Shown here one piece after another: positions 1 to 8,470 of a stretch of DNA of 64,000 nt. Every line of letters starts with the position of its first letter. Position 1 is the first letter of the stretch. The notes below the pieces were generated by a model that saw nothing but the letters and a program-made list of their open reading frames with translations, was not told where the DNA came from and searched no databases. The stretch comes from Achromobacter sp. MFA1 R4 (lineage in GTDB: Bacteria > Pseudomonadota > Gammaproteobacteria > Burkholderiales > Burkholderiaceae_B), in NCBI RefSeq assembly GCF_900156745.1, contig NZ_LT707065.1, positions 1,116,001 to 1,180,000 on the forward strand, given 5' to 3'. Both the position numbers and the translations under genes were made by a program.

Positions 1-1066
1 ACGGGTCGTAGACGTCCACTTCGACGTTGTAGTCGCCCAGCTCGCGCACGATGTCCACGATGCGCGTGTTGCGCAGGTCGGGGCAGTTTTCCTTGAAGGC
101 CAGGCCCATCACGAGCACGCGCGCGCCCTGCACGTGGATGCGGCGCTTGGTCATGCACTTGACCAGCTGCGACACCACGTAGCCGCCCATCGAATCGTTC
201 AGGCGGCGGCCCGCCAGGATGATTTCGGGGTGGTAGCCGATGGACTGCGCCTTGTGCGTCAGGTAGTACGGGTCCACGCCGATGCAGTGGCCGCCCACCA
301 GGCCCGGGCGGAACGGCAGGAAGTTCCACTTGGTGCCGGCCGCCTGCAGGACGGCTTCGGTGTCGATGTCCATCTTGTTGAAGATCAGCGCCAGCTCGTT
401 GATCAGCGCGATGTTCACGTCGCGCTGGGTGTTTTCGATCACCTTGGCGGCCTCGGCCACGCGGATGGTCGGCGCCTTGTGCGTGCCGGCGGTGATGATT
501 TCCTTGTAGAGCTGGTCCACCAGCTCGGCAACTTCCGGCGTGGAACCGGAGGTGACCTTCTTGATGGTGCTGACGCGGTGTTCCTTGTCGCCCGGGTTGA
601 TGCGCTCGGGGCTGTAGCCGGCGTAGAAGTCCACGTTGTACTTCAGGCCCGACACGCGCTCCAGGACCGGCACGCAGTCTTCCTCGGTGGCGCCGGGATA
701 GACGGTGGATTCGTAAATCACGATGTCGCCGCGCTTGAGCACCGCGCCGATGGTCTCGCTGGCCTTGACCAACGGGGTCAGATCCGGCTGCTTGTACTCG
801 TCGATGGGCGTCGGCACGGTCACGATGAAGACGTTGGCTTCGCCCAATTCAGCGCGATCGGCGGTGTAGCTCAGCTGTTTGGCTTCGGCCAGTTCGGCAT
901 CGCTGACTTCCAGCGTGTGGTCGTGGCCCGCCTTCAACGCGTCGATACGGCGCGTGTTGATGTCAAAGCCGATGACCGGGCGCTTCTTGCCGAACTCCAC
1001 GGCCAGGGGCAGACCGACGTAGCCAAGGCCGACGACAGCGAGTTTCACATCCTGGATTCGCAACAT
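1..1066 (-). CDS. UDP-sugar 6-dehydrogenase, WbpO/TviB type (partial, 3' end outside window)
   Basis: This enzyme oxidises a UDP-N-acetylhexosamine (UDP-GlcNAc or UDP-GalNAc) to the uronic acid with NAD, a step in O-antigen or capsule precursor synthesis. The translation begins [20 protein letters not shown], with the Rossmann motif GLGYVG at residues 13-18. It carries the family motif [13 protein letters not shown] (about 152-164), a conserved Lys in [12 protein letters not shown], and the catalytic Cys261 in [11 protein letters not shown]. The frame is open to the window edge, so about 355 residues are visible of the roughly 425 usual for the family. The ATG is preceded by GGGAGAG. It lies 93 bp downstream of the WecA-like gene on the same strand and is probably in its operon. 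The TviB/WbpO subgroup is recognised from the motif spacing; the exact sugar cannot be told. Confidence 0.9.
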   Translation of the reverse strand, partial: MLRIQDVKLAVVGLGYVGLPLAVEFGKKRPVIGFDINTRRIDALKAGHDHTLEVSDAELAEAKQLSYTADRAELGEANVFIVTVPTPIDEYKQPDLTPLVKASETIGAVLKRGDIVIYESTVYPGATEEDCVPVLERVSGLKYNVDFYAGYSPERINPGDKEHRVSTIKKVTSGSTPEVAELVDQLYKEIITAGTHKAPTIRVAEAAKVIENTQRDVNIALINELALIFNKMDIDTEAVLQAAGTKWNFLPFRPGLVGGHCIGVDPYYLTHKAQSIGYHPEIILAGRRLNDSMGGYVVSQLVKCMTKRRIHVQGARVLVMGLAFKENCPDLRNTRIVDIVRELGDYNVEVDVYDP

Positions 1067-1159
1067 AACTCTCCCTTCACCGTAGAACGTTTACGGCATT
1101 TTAAAGATGGTCTGGTGATGGATACCGAGCCCCCGGCGGCGATCGCCGGGGCACTCAAA

Positions 1160-2266
1160 CTAATCGGTGGTTCGCAGCACGGACGGCAGCAACAGCCAAC
1201 CCGGGCGGCGCCAGGAGACCAGGCGCGCATACAGCCAGATGTAGACGCTGGCAAAGACAACCAGGCTGGCGCTCAGGGCCCAGGCGTTGTCCCACCAGAT
1301 CGTGGCCGGCACCAGCCCGATCAGCGCCAGGACCCACATGTACGGGGACGCCAGCGCATTGCAAAGCGCGGGCACGGCATGGCGCCGGCCGCGGCTGAAG
1401 GTGACACGGACCAGCCGGCGGAACACGAGCTGGTGCAGGTGCAGCGCATCCGGCTGGTCCACCGGCACACCGCGCTTGAAGCGCCGGCGCCAGATCGAAA
1501 ATCCGGTTTCGAAGACGGGGTAGAACAGGACCGCCAGGGCATAGAACGGCGACACCGACGGGTTGCGCACGACCAGCAGCACGGCCAGCTCGGCCAGCAT
1601 GAAGCCCAGGAAATAAGCCCCGCCATCTCCCAGGAACACGCGCCCGAACGGGAAATTCCACACCAGGAAGCCCAGGGTCGCCGACGCCAGCGCCGCCGCC
1701 ACCAGGAAGATCGGCACGTCGCCGACCTGCAGCGCCACGAGGCTGATGGACACCGCCATCAGGGTGGCGACCATGCCGGCCAGGCCGTTCATGCCGTCGA
1801 CGATGTTCAGGGCATGGGTACAGCCGCCCACCGCGAACATGGTGAACAGCAGCGAGACCGGCCAGAACGAAAGCACGTAATCCACAGGCGCCATGCCGAC
1901 ACGGCTGACGCCGCCGAGCAGCCACCACGCGATGGCCGCGGACAGGAAGGCCGCCAGCAGGCGTTTGCTGGCGCCGATATCTTTGGTGATGTCTTCAAGC
2001 AGGCCGGCCACGAAAACGGGCAACGCCGCGACGAAGAGCGCGGGCCACAGCCAGGTAAGGGTCATGTTGCTGGGTCCAAGGACCAGCAGACCGGCCAGCG
2101 TACCGGCAAGCACCGCCAGACCGCCGACGCGGGGCGTCGCGCGGGAATGATTGGCTTGGGGCTTGTTGAGGTCGCTATCGCCGGTAAAAGCGCCATGCCA
2201 GCGCTCGGACGCCACGATGAGTCCCCCCACCATGAACGCGACCACGCATATGTACAGCCAGGTCAC
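1160..2266 (-). CDS. WecA/WbpL-family undecaprenyl-phosphate sugar-1-phosphate transferase
   Basis: This is a polytopic inner-membrane enzyme that moves a GlcNAc-1-P-like sugar phosphate from a UDP-sugar to undecaprenyl phosphate and so starts O-antigen or related glycan synthesis. The 368-residue protein is hydrophobic, with about ten membrane segments. Family motifs are visible in order: an acidic EDITKD at about 91-96, NIVDGMNGLAG at about 154-164, FLGDGGAYFLG at about 211-221, and HLHQLVFRR near residue 275, the counterpart of the His-rich cytoplasmic loop. The start is GTG at 2266, preceded by AGAGGTGA. It is the first gene of a minus-strand operon continuing into the nucleotide-sugar dehydrogenase. 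It could be WecA, WbpL or a Bordetella-type homologue; MraY is unlikely from the motif set and the context. Confidence 0.9.
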   Translation of the reverse strand: MTWLYICVVAFMVGGLIVASERWHGAFTGDSDLNKPQANHSRATPRVGGLAVLAGTLAGLLVLGPSNMTLTWLWPALFVAALPVFVAGLLEDITKDIGASKRLLAAFLSAAIAWWLLGGVSRVGMAPVDYVLSFWPVSLLFTMFAVGGCTHALNIVDGMNGLAGMVATLMAVSISLVALQVGDVPIFLVAAALASATLGFLVWNFPFGRVFLGDGGAYFLGFMLAELAVLLVVRNPSVSPFYALAVLFYPVFETGFSIWRRRFKRGVPVDQPDALHLHQLVFRRLVRVTFSRGRRHAVPALCNALASPYMWVLALIGLVPATIWWDNAWALSASLVVFASVYIWLYARLVSWRRPGWLLLPSVLRTTD

Positions 2267-2419
2267 TGGATCACCTCTGGTTGGTCTATCGAGACAGGCC
2301 CGCCATTATCGGAGGCAGGTGTAACGCCCATATATGGGAGGGATAAAGAAGTGCAATTCCGCGGCACAGAACGTAACTCGCGCAAGCGCGCGTTGTGTCC
2401 GCCGCGCAGGTGACAGGAA

Positions 2420-2439
2420 GGCGCTGGCGCGCCAGCGCC
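2420..2439 (-). promoter_or_regulatory. Strong hairpin in the leader of the WecA-like gene
   Basis: GGCGCTGGCGCGCCAGCGCC is a perfect 20-nt inverted repeat, able to form a very stable stem in the leader RNA. No T-run follows on either strand, so it is not a standard intrinsic terminator. It could slow transcription, protect the RNA 5' end or bind a protein. Confidence 0.4.
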
Positions 2440-2463
2440 CGACAGTACTGGTTTCATGAAGCG

Positions 2464-2490
2464 ATTGTAGAGCGTTCCGCCCGTGGGCAA
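2464..2490 (-). promoter_or_regulatory. Probable sigma-70 promoter of the polysaccharide operon
   Basis: On the minus strand a good -10 box TACAAT (2464-2469) follows TTGCCC (2485-2490) with a short 15-bp spacer. Transcription would start near 2457 and leave a leader of about 190 nt before the GTG at 2266. That leader contains a 20-nt perfect palindrome (2420-2439) and a 12-nt palindrome CCCATATATGGG (2327-2338). The -10 is convincing; the spacer is shorter than ideal. Confidence 0.5.
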
Positions 2491-2597
2491 GCGAAAAATC
2501 CAAGGGAAAACGCGAAGTCCGACCCGCGGCAATGCGCCGGCGGTCTGGCGCGGTGGCCTTACCGCTCCTAACAAATAGGGACAGAATAATCCAAGGC

Positions 2598-2743
2598 AAA
2601 AAAAAGCCCGAGATCGTGAGATCTCGGGCTAAATCCACCAAAGGAGGAGGGTGGAGGAGACAACCGTGGCATGTTGGGAGCGGGCCTTCTGCTCACTGCG
2701 CTGACGGGGTTTTCACCGCGCCGTCTGCGTTTCAACATCCGAT
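2598..2743 (-). ncRNA. Candidate small RNA, about 146 nt, with CCUCC motifs and an intrinsic terminator
   Basis: On the minus strand a sigma-70 promoter (TTGCAA, 17-bp spacer, TACTAT) is followed about 110 nt later by an intrinsic terminator: an 11-bp perfect stem AGCCCGAGATC/GATCTCGGGCT (2605-2630) with loop TCAC and a run of eight U. Between them lies a pyrimidine-rich stretch (2643-2660) holding two CTCCTCC segments complementary to Shine-Dalgarno GGAGG. The only frame opening at an ATG inside it runs through the terminator without a stop, so it is unlikely to be coding. The neighbours are coq7 upstream on the same strand and the polysaccharide operon downstream, which has its own promoter. 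I do not recognise a named family. CU-rich anti-SD motifs are known from other small RNAs of Gram-negative bacteria; function here is inferred. Confidence 0.6.
2605..2630 (-). terminator. Intrinsic terminator of the candidate small RNA
   Basis: An 11-bp perfect stem with a 4-nt loop is followed on the minus strand by eight T (complement of 2598-2605). There is no T-run on the plus-strand side, so the direction is clear. Confidence 0.85.
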
Positions 2744-2749
2744 GACTGA

Positions 2750-2778
2750 ATAGTACCCATGTTTTTTGTGCGTTGCAA
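2750..2778 (-). promoter_or_regulatory. Sigma-70 promoter of the candidate small RNA
   Basis: The -35 TTGCAA (2773-2778) and -10 TACTAT (2750-2755) are separated by exactly 17 bp on the minus strand. The predicted start is near 2743. The surrounding stretch 2760-2900 is unusually rich in A and T tracts for this genome, as expected for a strong promoter with an UP-like region. Confidence 0.65.
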
Positions 2779-3031
2779 GAATTTTTTTGCGCTGTTTTCA
2801 GCGAGGGTTTCTGCGTTGCTTTTTTGCCGCAAATTTTGCGCGCCCCCTGCGGAAACCCGCGCCAATCAACGTCTTTCCAAAAAACCGGGTTTTTGCCGAA
2901 GGGGTTTACCCGTTGCGGACTAACCCTAAAAAACAACGGGTAATCCCACCCTGGAAATCGCACCAAATAGGTGCATCAGGCACCAAGACGCAGCCTGATT
3001 TGCGCATTGCAACATTTCCGGAAAGCCCGTT

Positions 3032-3709
3032 TCAGATCCAGTAAGCGGTGGTCGTCATGACCTTGGACATGGCCCGCATCGCCGTTTTCACGGGCGTGGG
3101 CAGCGGCACGCCCCCCGCCTGCTCGGCGCTGGCGCGGTGCTGGGCCTCGTCCTCTTTCATCCTCTGGACGATCTGGCGCGATCGCTCGTCTTGCACCGGC
3201 AAGGTGCGTAGATGTTCGTCCAGATGGTCCTCGACCTGCCTTTCGGTTTCGGCCATGAAGCCCAGATTGCGCGGCACACCGGCCACGCTGGCCATGACGC
3301 CCAGCGCAAACGAACCGGCGTACCAGAGCGGATTCAGCAGGCTGGGACGGCTGCCCAGTTCGGTCAGGCGCTCGTTGCACCAGACCAGATGGTCGACTTC
3401 TTCGGCGGCGGCGTTGAGCAGGAGCGCGCGGGGCGCGGGGTCCCGGCACACGGAGGCCTGGCCGCGGTACAGCGCCTGGGCGCAGACTTCGCCGACGTGA
3501 TTGACCCGCATGAGCCCGGCCGCGTGGCGTTTTTCCTGCGCCGACATGGCTTGCGGCGATTCCTGCGCGGTGGCCGGATACGGCCGGCCGGCGCTGGCGC
3601 TGCCCGACAATACCCGCAACGCGCGATCCGCTTCGGCCAGCAAGGCGTCGAGGGGACCGTGGCGGCGCCGAAGCGAGACGGGACCGGGTTTGGGCAACGT
3701 GGTGGACAT
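3032..3709 (-). CDS. coq7: 3-demethoxyubiquinol 3-hydroxylase (Coq7)
   Basis: This is a di-iron hydroxylase of late ubiquinone biosynthesis that adds the C6 hydroxyl group to demethoxyubiquinol at the inner membrane. The carboxylate-bridged di-iron motifs are in order: an E in [19 protein letters not shown], an E in ERQVEDHL and EDEAQH. The chosen ATG gives 225 residues, starts MSTTLPKPG, and has AGGAG seven bases upstream; the frame is open further upstream but that part has no conserved sequence. It is divergent from the OsmC gene and ends about 290 bp upstream of the small-RNA promoter on the same strand. Confidence 0.95.
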   Translation of the reverse strand: MSTTLPKPGPVSLRRRHGPLDALLAEADRALRVLSGSASAGRPYPATAQESPQAMSAQEKRHAAGLMRVNHVGEVCAQALYRGQASVCRDPAPRALLLNAAAEEVDHLVWCNERLTELGSRPSLLNPLWYAGSFALGVMASVAGVPRNLGFMAETERQVEDHLDEHLRTLPVQDERSRQIVQRMKEDEAQHRASAEQAGGVPLPTPVKTAMRAMSKVMTTTAYWI

Positions 3710-3841
3710 GGCAGCTCCTAGGCAAATCAGACGCACTCCGCCCCTATCGCGGGGCGGGATTCTCGTGTCCGGGATTGTACGCAACGGGTATCATCAGCCA
3801 TTGACTGCGCTCAAGCGCTCAAAGCTCAAGGACTCACGCAA

Positions 3842-4285
3842 ATGGAATGCACGATCGACTGGGGCGGCCCCAATGGCATGCTCTTTACCGCCAGCACGGG
3901 CAGCGGCCATGTGGCCGTGATGGACGGCGCCGTGGACGGCGGCGGACACAACCTGGCGCCCCGCCCCATGGAAATGCTGCTGGCCGGCACGGGCGGCTGC
4001 ACCGCCTATGACGTGGTGCTCATCCTCAAGCGCGGCCGCCACGCCGTCACCGGCTGCAGCGTCAAGCTGCAGGCCGAGCGCGCCGATGCCGACCCCAAGG
4101 TCTTCACCCGCATTCACTTCGCCTTCACCGTCACGGGCCGCAACCTGCCGCGGGCGGCGGTCGAGCGCGCCGTGCAACTGTCCCACGAGAAATACTGCTC
4201 GGCCTCGGCCATGCTGGAAAAGACCGCGGCCATGACTTTTTCGGTCGACATCGTCGACACCCAGGAAGCCGCCGCCACCGCCTGA
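3842..4285 (+). CDS. OsmC/YhfA-family protein
   Basis: This is a small cytoplasmic protein of the OsmC/Ohr superfamily. Members reduce organic hydroperoxides through two cysteines; the YhfA branch is less well defined. Both family cysteines are present: Cys53 in LLAGTGGCTAYDV and Cys119 in EKYCSASAM. The 147-residue length fits the family. It is divergent from coq7 and lies upstream of thyA. An intergenic GC hairpin separates it from thyA. Confidence 0.9.
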   Translation: MECTIDWGGPNGMLFTASTGSGHVAVMDGAVDGGGHNLAPRPMEMLLAGTGGCTAYDVVLILKRGRHAVTGCSVKLQAERADADPKVFTRIHFAFTVTGRNLPRAAVERAVQLSHEKYCSASAMLEKTAAMTFSVDIVDTQEAAATA

Positions 4286-4335
4286 GCCGCCCTGCGCGGC
4301 CGTGGTGTAATTCGGCTTGCCTTATCTCCATACAG

Positions 4336-4364
4336 GCGCCGCCGCGACACAATCGCGGCGGCGC
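4336..4364. other. 12-bp perfect hairpin between the osmC-like gene and thyA
   Basis: GCGCCGCCGCGA pairs with TCGCGGCGGCGC around the loop CACAA. There is no T-run after it on either strand. It lies 40 bp upstream of the thyA start, so it may be an mRNA end-protecting or weak terminating structure for the upstream gene, or a thyA leader element. Confidence 0.4.
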
Positions 4365-4404
4365 GCGTGCTTGACCCGCCGGGCGGGCAGGCACAAGGAT
4401 CGCC

Positions 4405-5376
4405 ATGAAACAATACCTGGACCTCGTTCAATCCATCCTAGACACGGGCTCGTGGCAGGAAAACCGCACCGGCATCCGCACCCTCAGCATGCCGGGCGCC
4501 TCGCTGCGCTTTGACCTGCAGCAGGGCTTTCCCGCCGTCACGACCAAGAAGCTGGCCTTCAAGTCGGCCATCGGTGAAATGGTGGGATTCCTGCGCGCCT
4601 CCCGCAGCGCGGCGGAATTCCGCGACCTCGGGTGCAAGGTCTGGGACCAGAATGCCAACGAAAACGCCCAGTGGCTGGCGAACCCCTACCGCGAAGGCCC
4701 GGATGACCTCGGCCCCGTCTACGGCGTGCAGTGGCGCCAGTGGCCGGCCTACAAGGTGCTGGACGCCAGCCGCACGGCGCAGATCGAAGACGCCTTGTCG
4801 CGCGGCTACGCCAAGGTGGCCGACCTGGACGAAGGCGGCGCACCCAAGGTACTGATGTACAAGGCCGTCGACCAATTGCGGCAATGCCTGGATACCATCC
4901 ATGAGCGTCCGGGCGACCGCCGCATTCTGTTCCACGGCTGGAACTGGGCCCAGATCGAGGAAATGGCGCTGCCTCCCTGTCATCTGCTGTATCAGTTCCT
5001 GCCCAACGCCACGACGCGCGAGATCTCGCTTTGCCTCTATATCCGTTCCAATGACGTGGGCCTGGGCACGCCCTTCAACCTGACCGAAGGGGCGGCGCTG
5101 CTGCACCTGGTGGGACGCCTGACCGGCTACACGCCCCGGTGGTTCACCTACTTCATCGGCGATGCGCACATCTACGAAAACCATCTGCCGATGCTGCGCG
5201 AGCAACTGACTCGAACGCCGTACGAGTCTCCCCGCCTCGTCCTCTCGGACCGCATCCCCGATTTCGCCGTGACGGGCCTCTACGAGCCCGAATGGCTGGA
5301 AAAGGTCGAGCCGGGCGACTTCTCCCTGTCCGGCTACACCCATCACGCACCGCTCACGGCCGCCATGGCCGTTTGA
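4405..5376 (+). CDS. thyA: Thymidylate synthase
   Basis: It methylates dUMP to dTMP with methylene-tetrahydrofolate as donor and reductant, producing dihydrofolate. The catalytic Cys192 is in [14 protein letters not shown], preceded by the phosphate-binding RPGDRR at about 168-173. The protein is 323 residues against 264 in E. coli; the extra length is an insertion in the region of about 110-155 (the stretch around [24 protein letters not shown]), known from long-form ThyA proteins. folA, which recycles its product, lies 2.5 kb downstream with a c-di-GMP gene between them. Confidence 0.97.
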   Translation: MKQYLDLVQSILDTGSWQENRTGIRTLSMPGASLRFDLQQGFPAVTTKKLAFKSAIGEMVGFLRASRSAAEFRDLGCKVWDQNANENAQWLANPYREGPDDLGPVYGVQWRQWPAYKVLDASRTAQIEDALSRGYAKVADLDEGGAPKVLMYKAVDQLRQCLDTIHERPGDRRILFHGWNWAQIEEMALPPCHLLYQFLPNATTREISLCLYIRSNDVGLGTPFNLTEGAALLHLVGRLTGYTPRWFTYFIGDAHIYENHLPMLREQLTRTPYESPRLVLSDRIPDFAVTGLYEPEWLEKVEPGDFSLSGYTHHAPLTAAMAV

Positions 5377-5785
5377 TTTCCGCGCCGGCCGCGCGCCGGC
5401 GCCCGCCTTTCAGGGCGCATCAACAACGCGCCGGGCAGCCGCCCGGCCCCCGGTTCCTTGCACGCCCCACAGCAGGTGAAGATTGGTGAGCTTCTGGAAG
5501 CGCGTTTTCGGTATAACCCATCCCTTAGCCACGGACGCGCGTCCAGCATGCCGCGCGCCCCGCCGCTTTCGACCGGCTCCATGGGCGCGCCATGCCGCTC
5601 GCCCGAACTCCGCCGACCGCTGGCGTTGCTCCGCCCAATCCCCCATCCCTATAAAGAGAGTGTGAGAATAGCCAGCGTCGAGAGCAGGAATCTCCTTGCG
5701 TTCGGAATGCAACTGTTGACTACCAATTGATTTGAAATTCGTGCCCCGCGCGGCGGCTGTATGCGCTTAGGACAGGACCCCACAA
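5377..5785. other. Intergenic region between thyA and the MHYT-GGDEF-EAL gene
   Basis: 409 bp without a credible gene. It contains a GC hairpin just after the thyA stop (GCGCCGGC at 5382-5389 with GCCGGCGC at 5395-5402) that lacks a T-run and could be a weak transcript end. The last 130 bp before the next gene are less GC-rich and probably hold its promoter, but no clear -35/-10 pair stands out. Confidence 0.5.
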
Positions 5786-7849
5786 ATGCTCGTTGGAACT
5801 TATAACCCTTCGCTCGTCCTCGTATCCCTAGGGGTCGCCGTCCTGGCGTCATACACGGCGTTGGGCATGGCCAACCGCGTGAGGGCATCGAGCGGACTGC
5901 CCGCCGCGAAGTACTGGCTGGCGGGCGGCGCGTTCGCGATGGGGGTCGGGATCTGGGCCATGCATTTCGTGGGCATGCTCGCGTTCAGCCTGCCCATCGC
6001 GATGGGCTACGACCTGCCCCTGACCGTGCTGTCCCTGGCGATCGCCATCGGCTGCTCGGCCTTCGCGCTGTGGATGGTCTGCAAGGACGAATTGCCCGCC
6101 AGGCGCCTGGCCGCGGGCGCCGTGCTGATGGGCTCGGGCATCGCCGCCATGCACTATCTCGGCATGGCCGCGATGCGCATGTCGCCCGGGATCGACTACG
6201 ACCCGCGGTGGTTCGCGCTTTCCGTGGTCATCGCCATTGCCGCCTCGGGCGCGGCGCTGTGGATCACGTACCGGCTGCGCCAGGATGGTCCGCGCGTGGC
6301 GCTGTCGCGCCCGCTGGCCGCGGTGGTCATGGGACTGGCGATCGTGGGCATGCACTATACGGGCATGGAGGCGGCGGGCTTTCCGGCAGGCAGCATCTGC
6401 ATGGCCGCCGACGCCGGCATCTCGGCCGGCTGGCTGGCCATCGCCGTGACCGCCGTCACGCTGAGCGTGCTGGCGATCGCCCTGGTCGTCGCGGTGCTGG
6501 ACAACCGGCTCGAAGCGCGCACGTCCGCCCTCGCCTCGTCGCTGGCCGAGGCCAACGAGGAACTGGTGCAGCTCGCGCTGCACGACACGCTGACCAAACT
6601 GCCCAACCGCATTCTTCTGGAAGACCGGCTGGAACAGGCCATCGAAAGCGCCAGCCGCCGCCGGGGCCATTTTGCGGTGCTGTTCTTCGACCTGGACGGC
6701 TTCAAGGCGGTCAATGACGCCTACGGACACCACACCGGCGACGCGCTGCTCATCGACCTGGCGCAACGCATCCGGCAGGCCCTGCGCACCCAGGACACGG
6801 TCGCCCGCTTGGGCGGCGATGAATTCATCGTGCTGAGCGAGGTGCTCGAACCCACCGACGCGGCCAACGTCGCCGACCGCCTGATCGACGCCATCGCCCG
6901 CCCCGTCACGGTCTACGGCCACGACGTGCTGGTGACGTCCAGCGTGGGCATTGCGGTCTATCCGAACGACGGCGAGGACACGCACGCCCTGCTGACCAAT
7001 GCCGACGCCGCCATGTACCACGCCAAGCGGCTGGGCGGCACCGGCTACAGCTTCTTCGAGCCCTCCATGAACGCGGACGCGCACGAGCAGATCGAGCTCT
7101 TGCACGACCTGCGCCTGGCGCAGGAGCGCGGCGAGTTCGTCCTGCACTACCAGCCCAAGTACGAGGCGCCTGCCGGCCCGATCATGGGCGCCGAGGCGCT
7201 GCTGCGCTGGAACCACCCGACGCGCGGCCTGGTGGGCCCGGACCAGTTCATCCCCACGGCCGAGAAGACCGGCCTGATCCTGTCCATTGGCGATTGGGTG
7301 ATCAACGAGGCCTGCCGCCAGATGCGGGAATGGATCGACGTCGGCCAGGGCCACTGGACCATCGCGGTGAATATCTCGGCGCTGCAGTTCTCGCATGCCA
7401 GCCTGGTCGAAACCGTGCGTTCGGCGCTGGCGCGGCATGCGATCCCGCCCTCATGCCTGACGATCGAGGTGACCGAATCGACGGCCATGCGCGACGCCGA
7501 AGCCAGCATGACGGTGCTCAAGCGCCTGTCCGAGCTGGGCGTGACGATCTCCATCGACGACTTCGGCACGGGCTACTCCAGCCTGCTGTATCTGAAGCGG
7601 CTGCCGGCCACCGAGCTGAAGATCGACCGCGGCTTCGTGAATCAGCTCGATCATGACCATGAAGACGCGGCCATCGTCGCGGCCATCGTCGCCCTGGCGC
7701 AGCAGCTCAATCTGCGCATCGTCGCCGAAGGCGTGGAAACGGCGGCGCAGCAGAAATTCCTGACCGGGCTGGGTTGCGATTCGTTGCAGGGATTTCTCCT
7801 GGGCAAGCCCATGCCAGCCACCGAATTCCTGGAACACGCGGTGCAGTGA
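5786..7849 (+). CDS. MHYT-GGDEF-EAL cyclic-di-GMP signalling protein
   Basis: This 687-residue membrane protein has three domains: an N-terminal MHYT sensor of about seven membrane helices (1-215), a GGDEF cyclase (about 260-425) and an EAL phosphodiesterase (about 435-685). The MHYT repeats appear as MHFVGM, MHYLGM and MHYTGM; this domain is proposed to bind copper and to sense O2, CO or NO. The GGDEF site is canonical (RLGGDEF), with an inhibitory RxxD site (RTQD) exactly five residues upstream. The EAL domain keeps the expected catalytic residues: EALLRW, the Asn of NISALQ, IEVTES, IDDFGTGYSS, LKIDRGF and VAEGVET. Both activities may therefore be intact, with the balance set by the sensor. 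It sits between thyA and folA without an obvious functional link. Confidence 0.93.
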   Translation: MLVGTYNPSLVLVSLGVAVLASYTALGMANRVRASSGLPAAKYWLAGGAFAMGVGIWAMHFVGMLAFSLPIAMGYDLPLTVLSLAIAIGCSAFALWMVCKDELPARRLAAGAVLMGSGIAAMHYLGMAAMRMSPGIDYDPRWFALSVVIAIAASGAALWITYRLRQDGPRVALSRPLAAVVMGLAIVGMHYTGMEAAGFPAGSICMAADAGISAGWLAIAVTAVTLSVLAIALVVAVLDNRLEARTSALASSLAEANEELVQLALHDTLTKLPNRILLEDRLEQAIESASRRRGHFAVLFFDLDGFKAVNDAYGHHTGDALLIDLAQRIRQALRTQDTVARLGGDEFIVLSEVLEPTDAANVADRLIDAIARPVTVYGHDVLVTSSVGIAVYPNDGEDTHALLTNADAAMYHAKRLGGTGYSFFEPSMNADAHEQIELLHDLRLAQERGEFVLHYQPKYEAPAGPIMGAEALLRWNHPTRGLVGPDQFIPTAEKTGLILSIGDWVINEACRQMREWIDVGQGHWTIAVNISALQFSHASLVETVRSALARHAIPPSCLTIEVTESTAMRDAEASMTVLKRLSELGVTISIDDFGTGYSSLLYLKRLPATELKIDRGFVNQLDHDHEDAAIVAAIVALAQQLNLRIVAEGVETAAQQKFLTGLGCDSLQGFLLGKPMPATEFLEHAVQ

Positions 7850-7921
7850 CCGGCTGGGGCCGGCGCAATTTGCTACGCTTACGGCGTTTCTCCGGCCCAA
7901 CCCTTAATGTTGCCAGCACGC

Positions 7922-8407
7922 ATGCCCGCCAGCCTTACCCTGATCGTCGCCTACTCCCTCAACCGCGCCATCGGGCGCGACAACGCCCTGCCCTGGAAGC
8001 TGCCGGGCGACCTGGCGCACTTCAAGCGCAGCACGCTGGGCCACCCCATCATCATGGGCCGCAAGACCTGGGATTCGCTGGGCCGCCCCCTGCCCGGCCG
8101 CAGCAACATCGTCATCAGCCGCAACCCCGATTTCAGCGCCGCCGGCGCCATCCTGGCGCCGACGCTGGAGGCCGCCGTGGCCGCCTGTGGCGACGTCCAG
8201 GAAGCCTTTGTGATCGGCGGCGCGCAGATCTACGCGCAGGCCCTGCCGCTGGCCCGGCGCGTGCTGGCGACCGAAGTCCATGCCGAGGTCGAGGGCGACG
8301 CGTTCTTCCCGCTGCTGCCGTCGTTCCAATGGAAGGAAACCGCGCGCGAGCCCCAGCCCGCCGAGAACGGCTACCGCTACGACTTCGTCACCTACGAACG
8401 GGCCTGA
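7922..8407 (+). CDS. folA: Dihydrofolate reductase
   Basis: It reduces dihydrofolate to tetrahydrofolate with NADPH and is the target of trimethoprim. The N-terminus MPASLTLIVAYSLNRAIGRD, the PWKLPGDLAHFKR motif with the catalytic acid Asp30, GRKTWDSLGRPLPGR and the late VIGGAQIYAQAL motif are all typical. Another in-frame ATG at 7907 adds five residues. I prefer 7922 because it matches the usual family N-terminus; neither has a strong Shine-Dalgarno. The length of 161 residues is normal. Confidence 0.96.
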   Translation: MPASLTLIVAYSLNRAIGRDNALPWKLPGDLAHFKRSTLGHPIIMGRKTWDSLGRPLPGRSNIVISRNPDFSAAGAILAPTLEAAVAACGDVQEAFVIGGAQIYAQALPLARRVLATEVHAEVEGDAFFPLLPSFQWKETAREPQPAENGYRYDFVTYERA

Positions 8408-8470
8408 AGCGCGCGCGCAGGAAGTCCGTCAGCCGGAAGCCCGCATGCCTGAAACCGAGGCCGGGCGGCC

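Noticed and set aside
134..2413. Very long plus-strand open frame opposite the nucleotide-sugar dehydrogenase and WecA-like genes
   Set aside because: It is antisense to two genes with clear motifs. Its translation is rich in H, R, Q, G and A with no domain, as expected from third-position GC bias.
2568..2966. Minus-strand frame of 132 codons over the small-RNA region
   Set aside because: It runs through the promoter and terminator without a stop, has no Shine-Dalgarno, and its translation is not protein-like.
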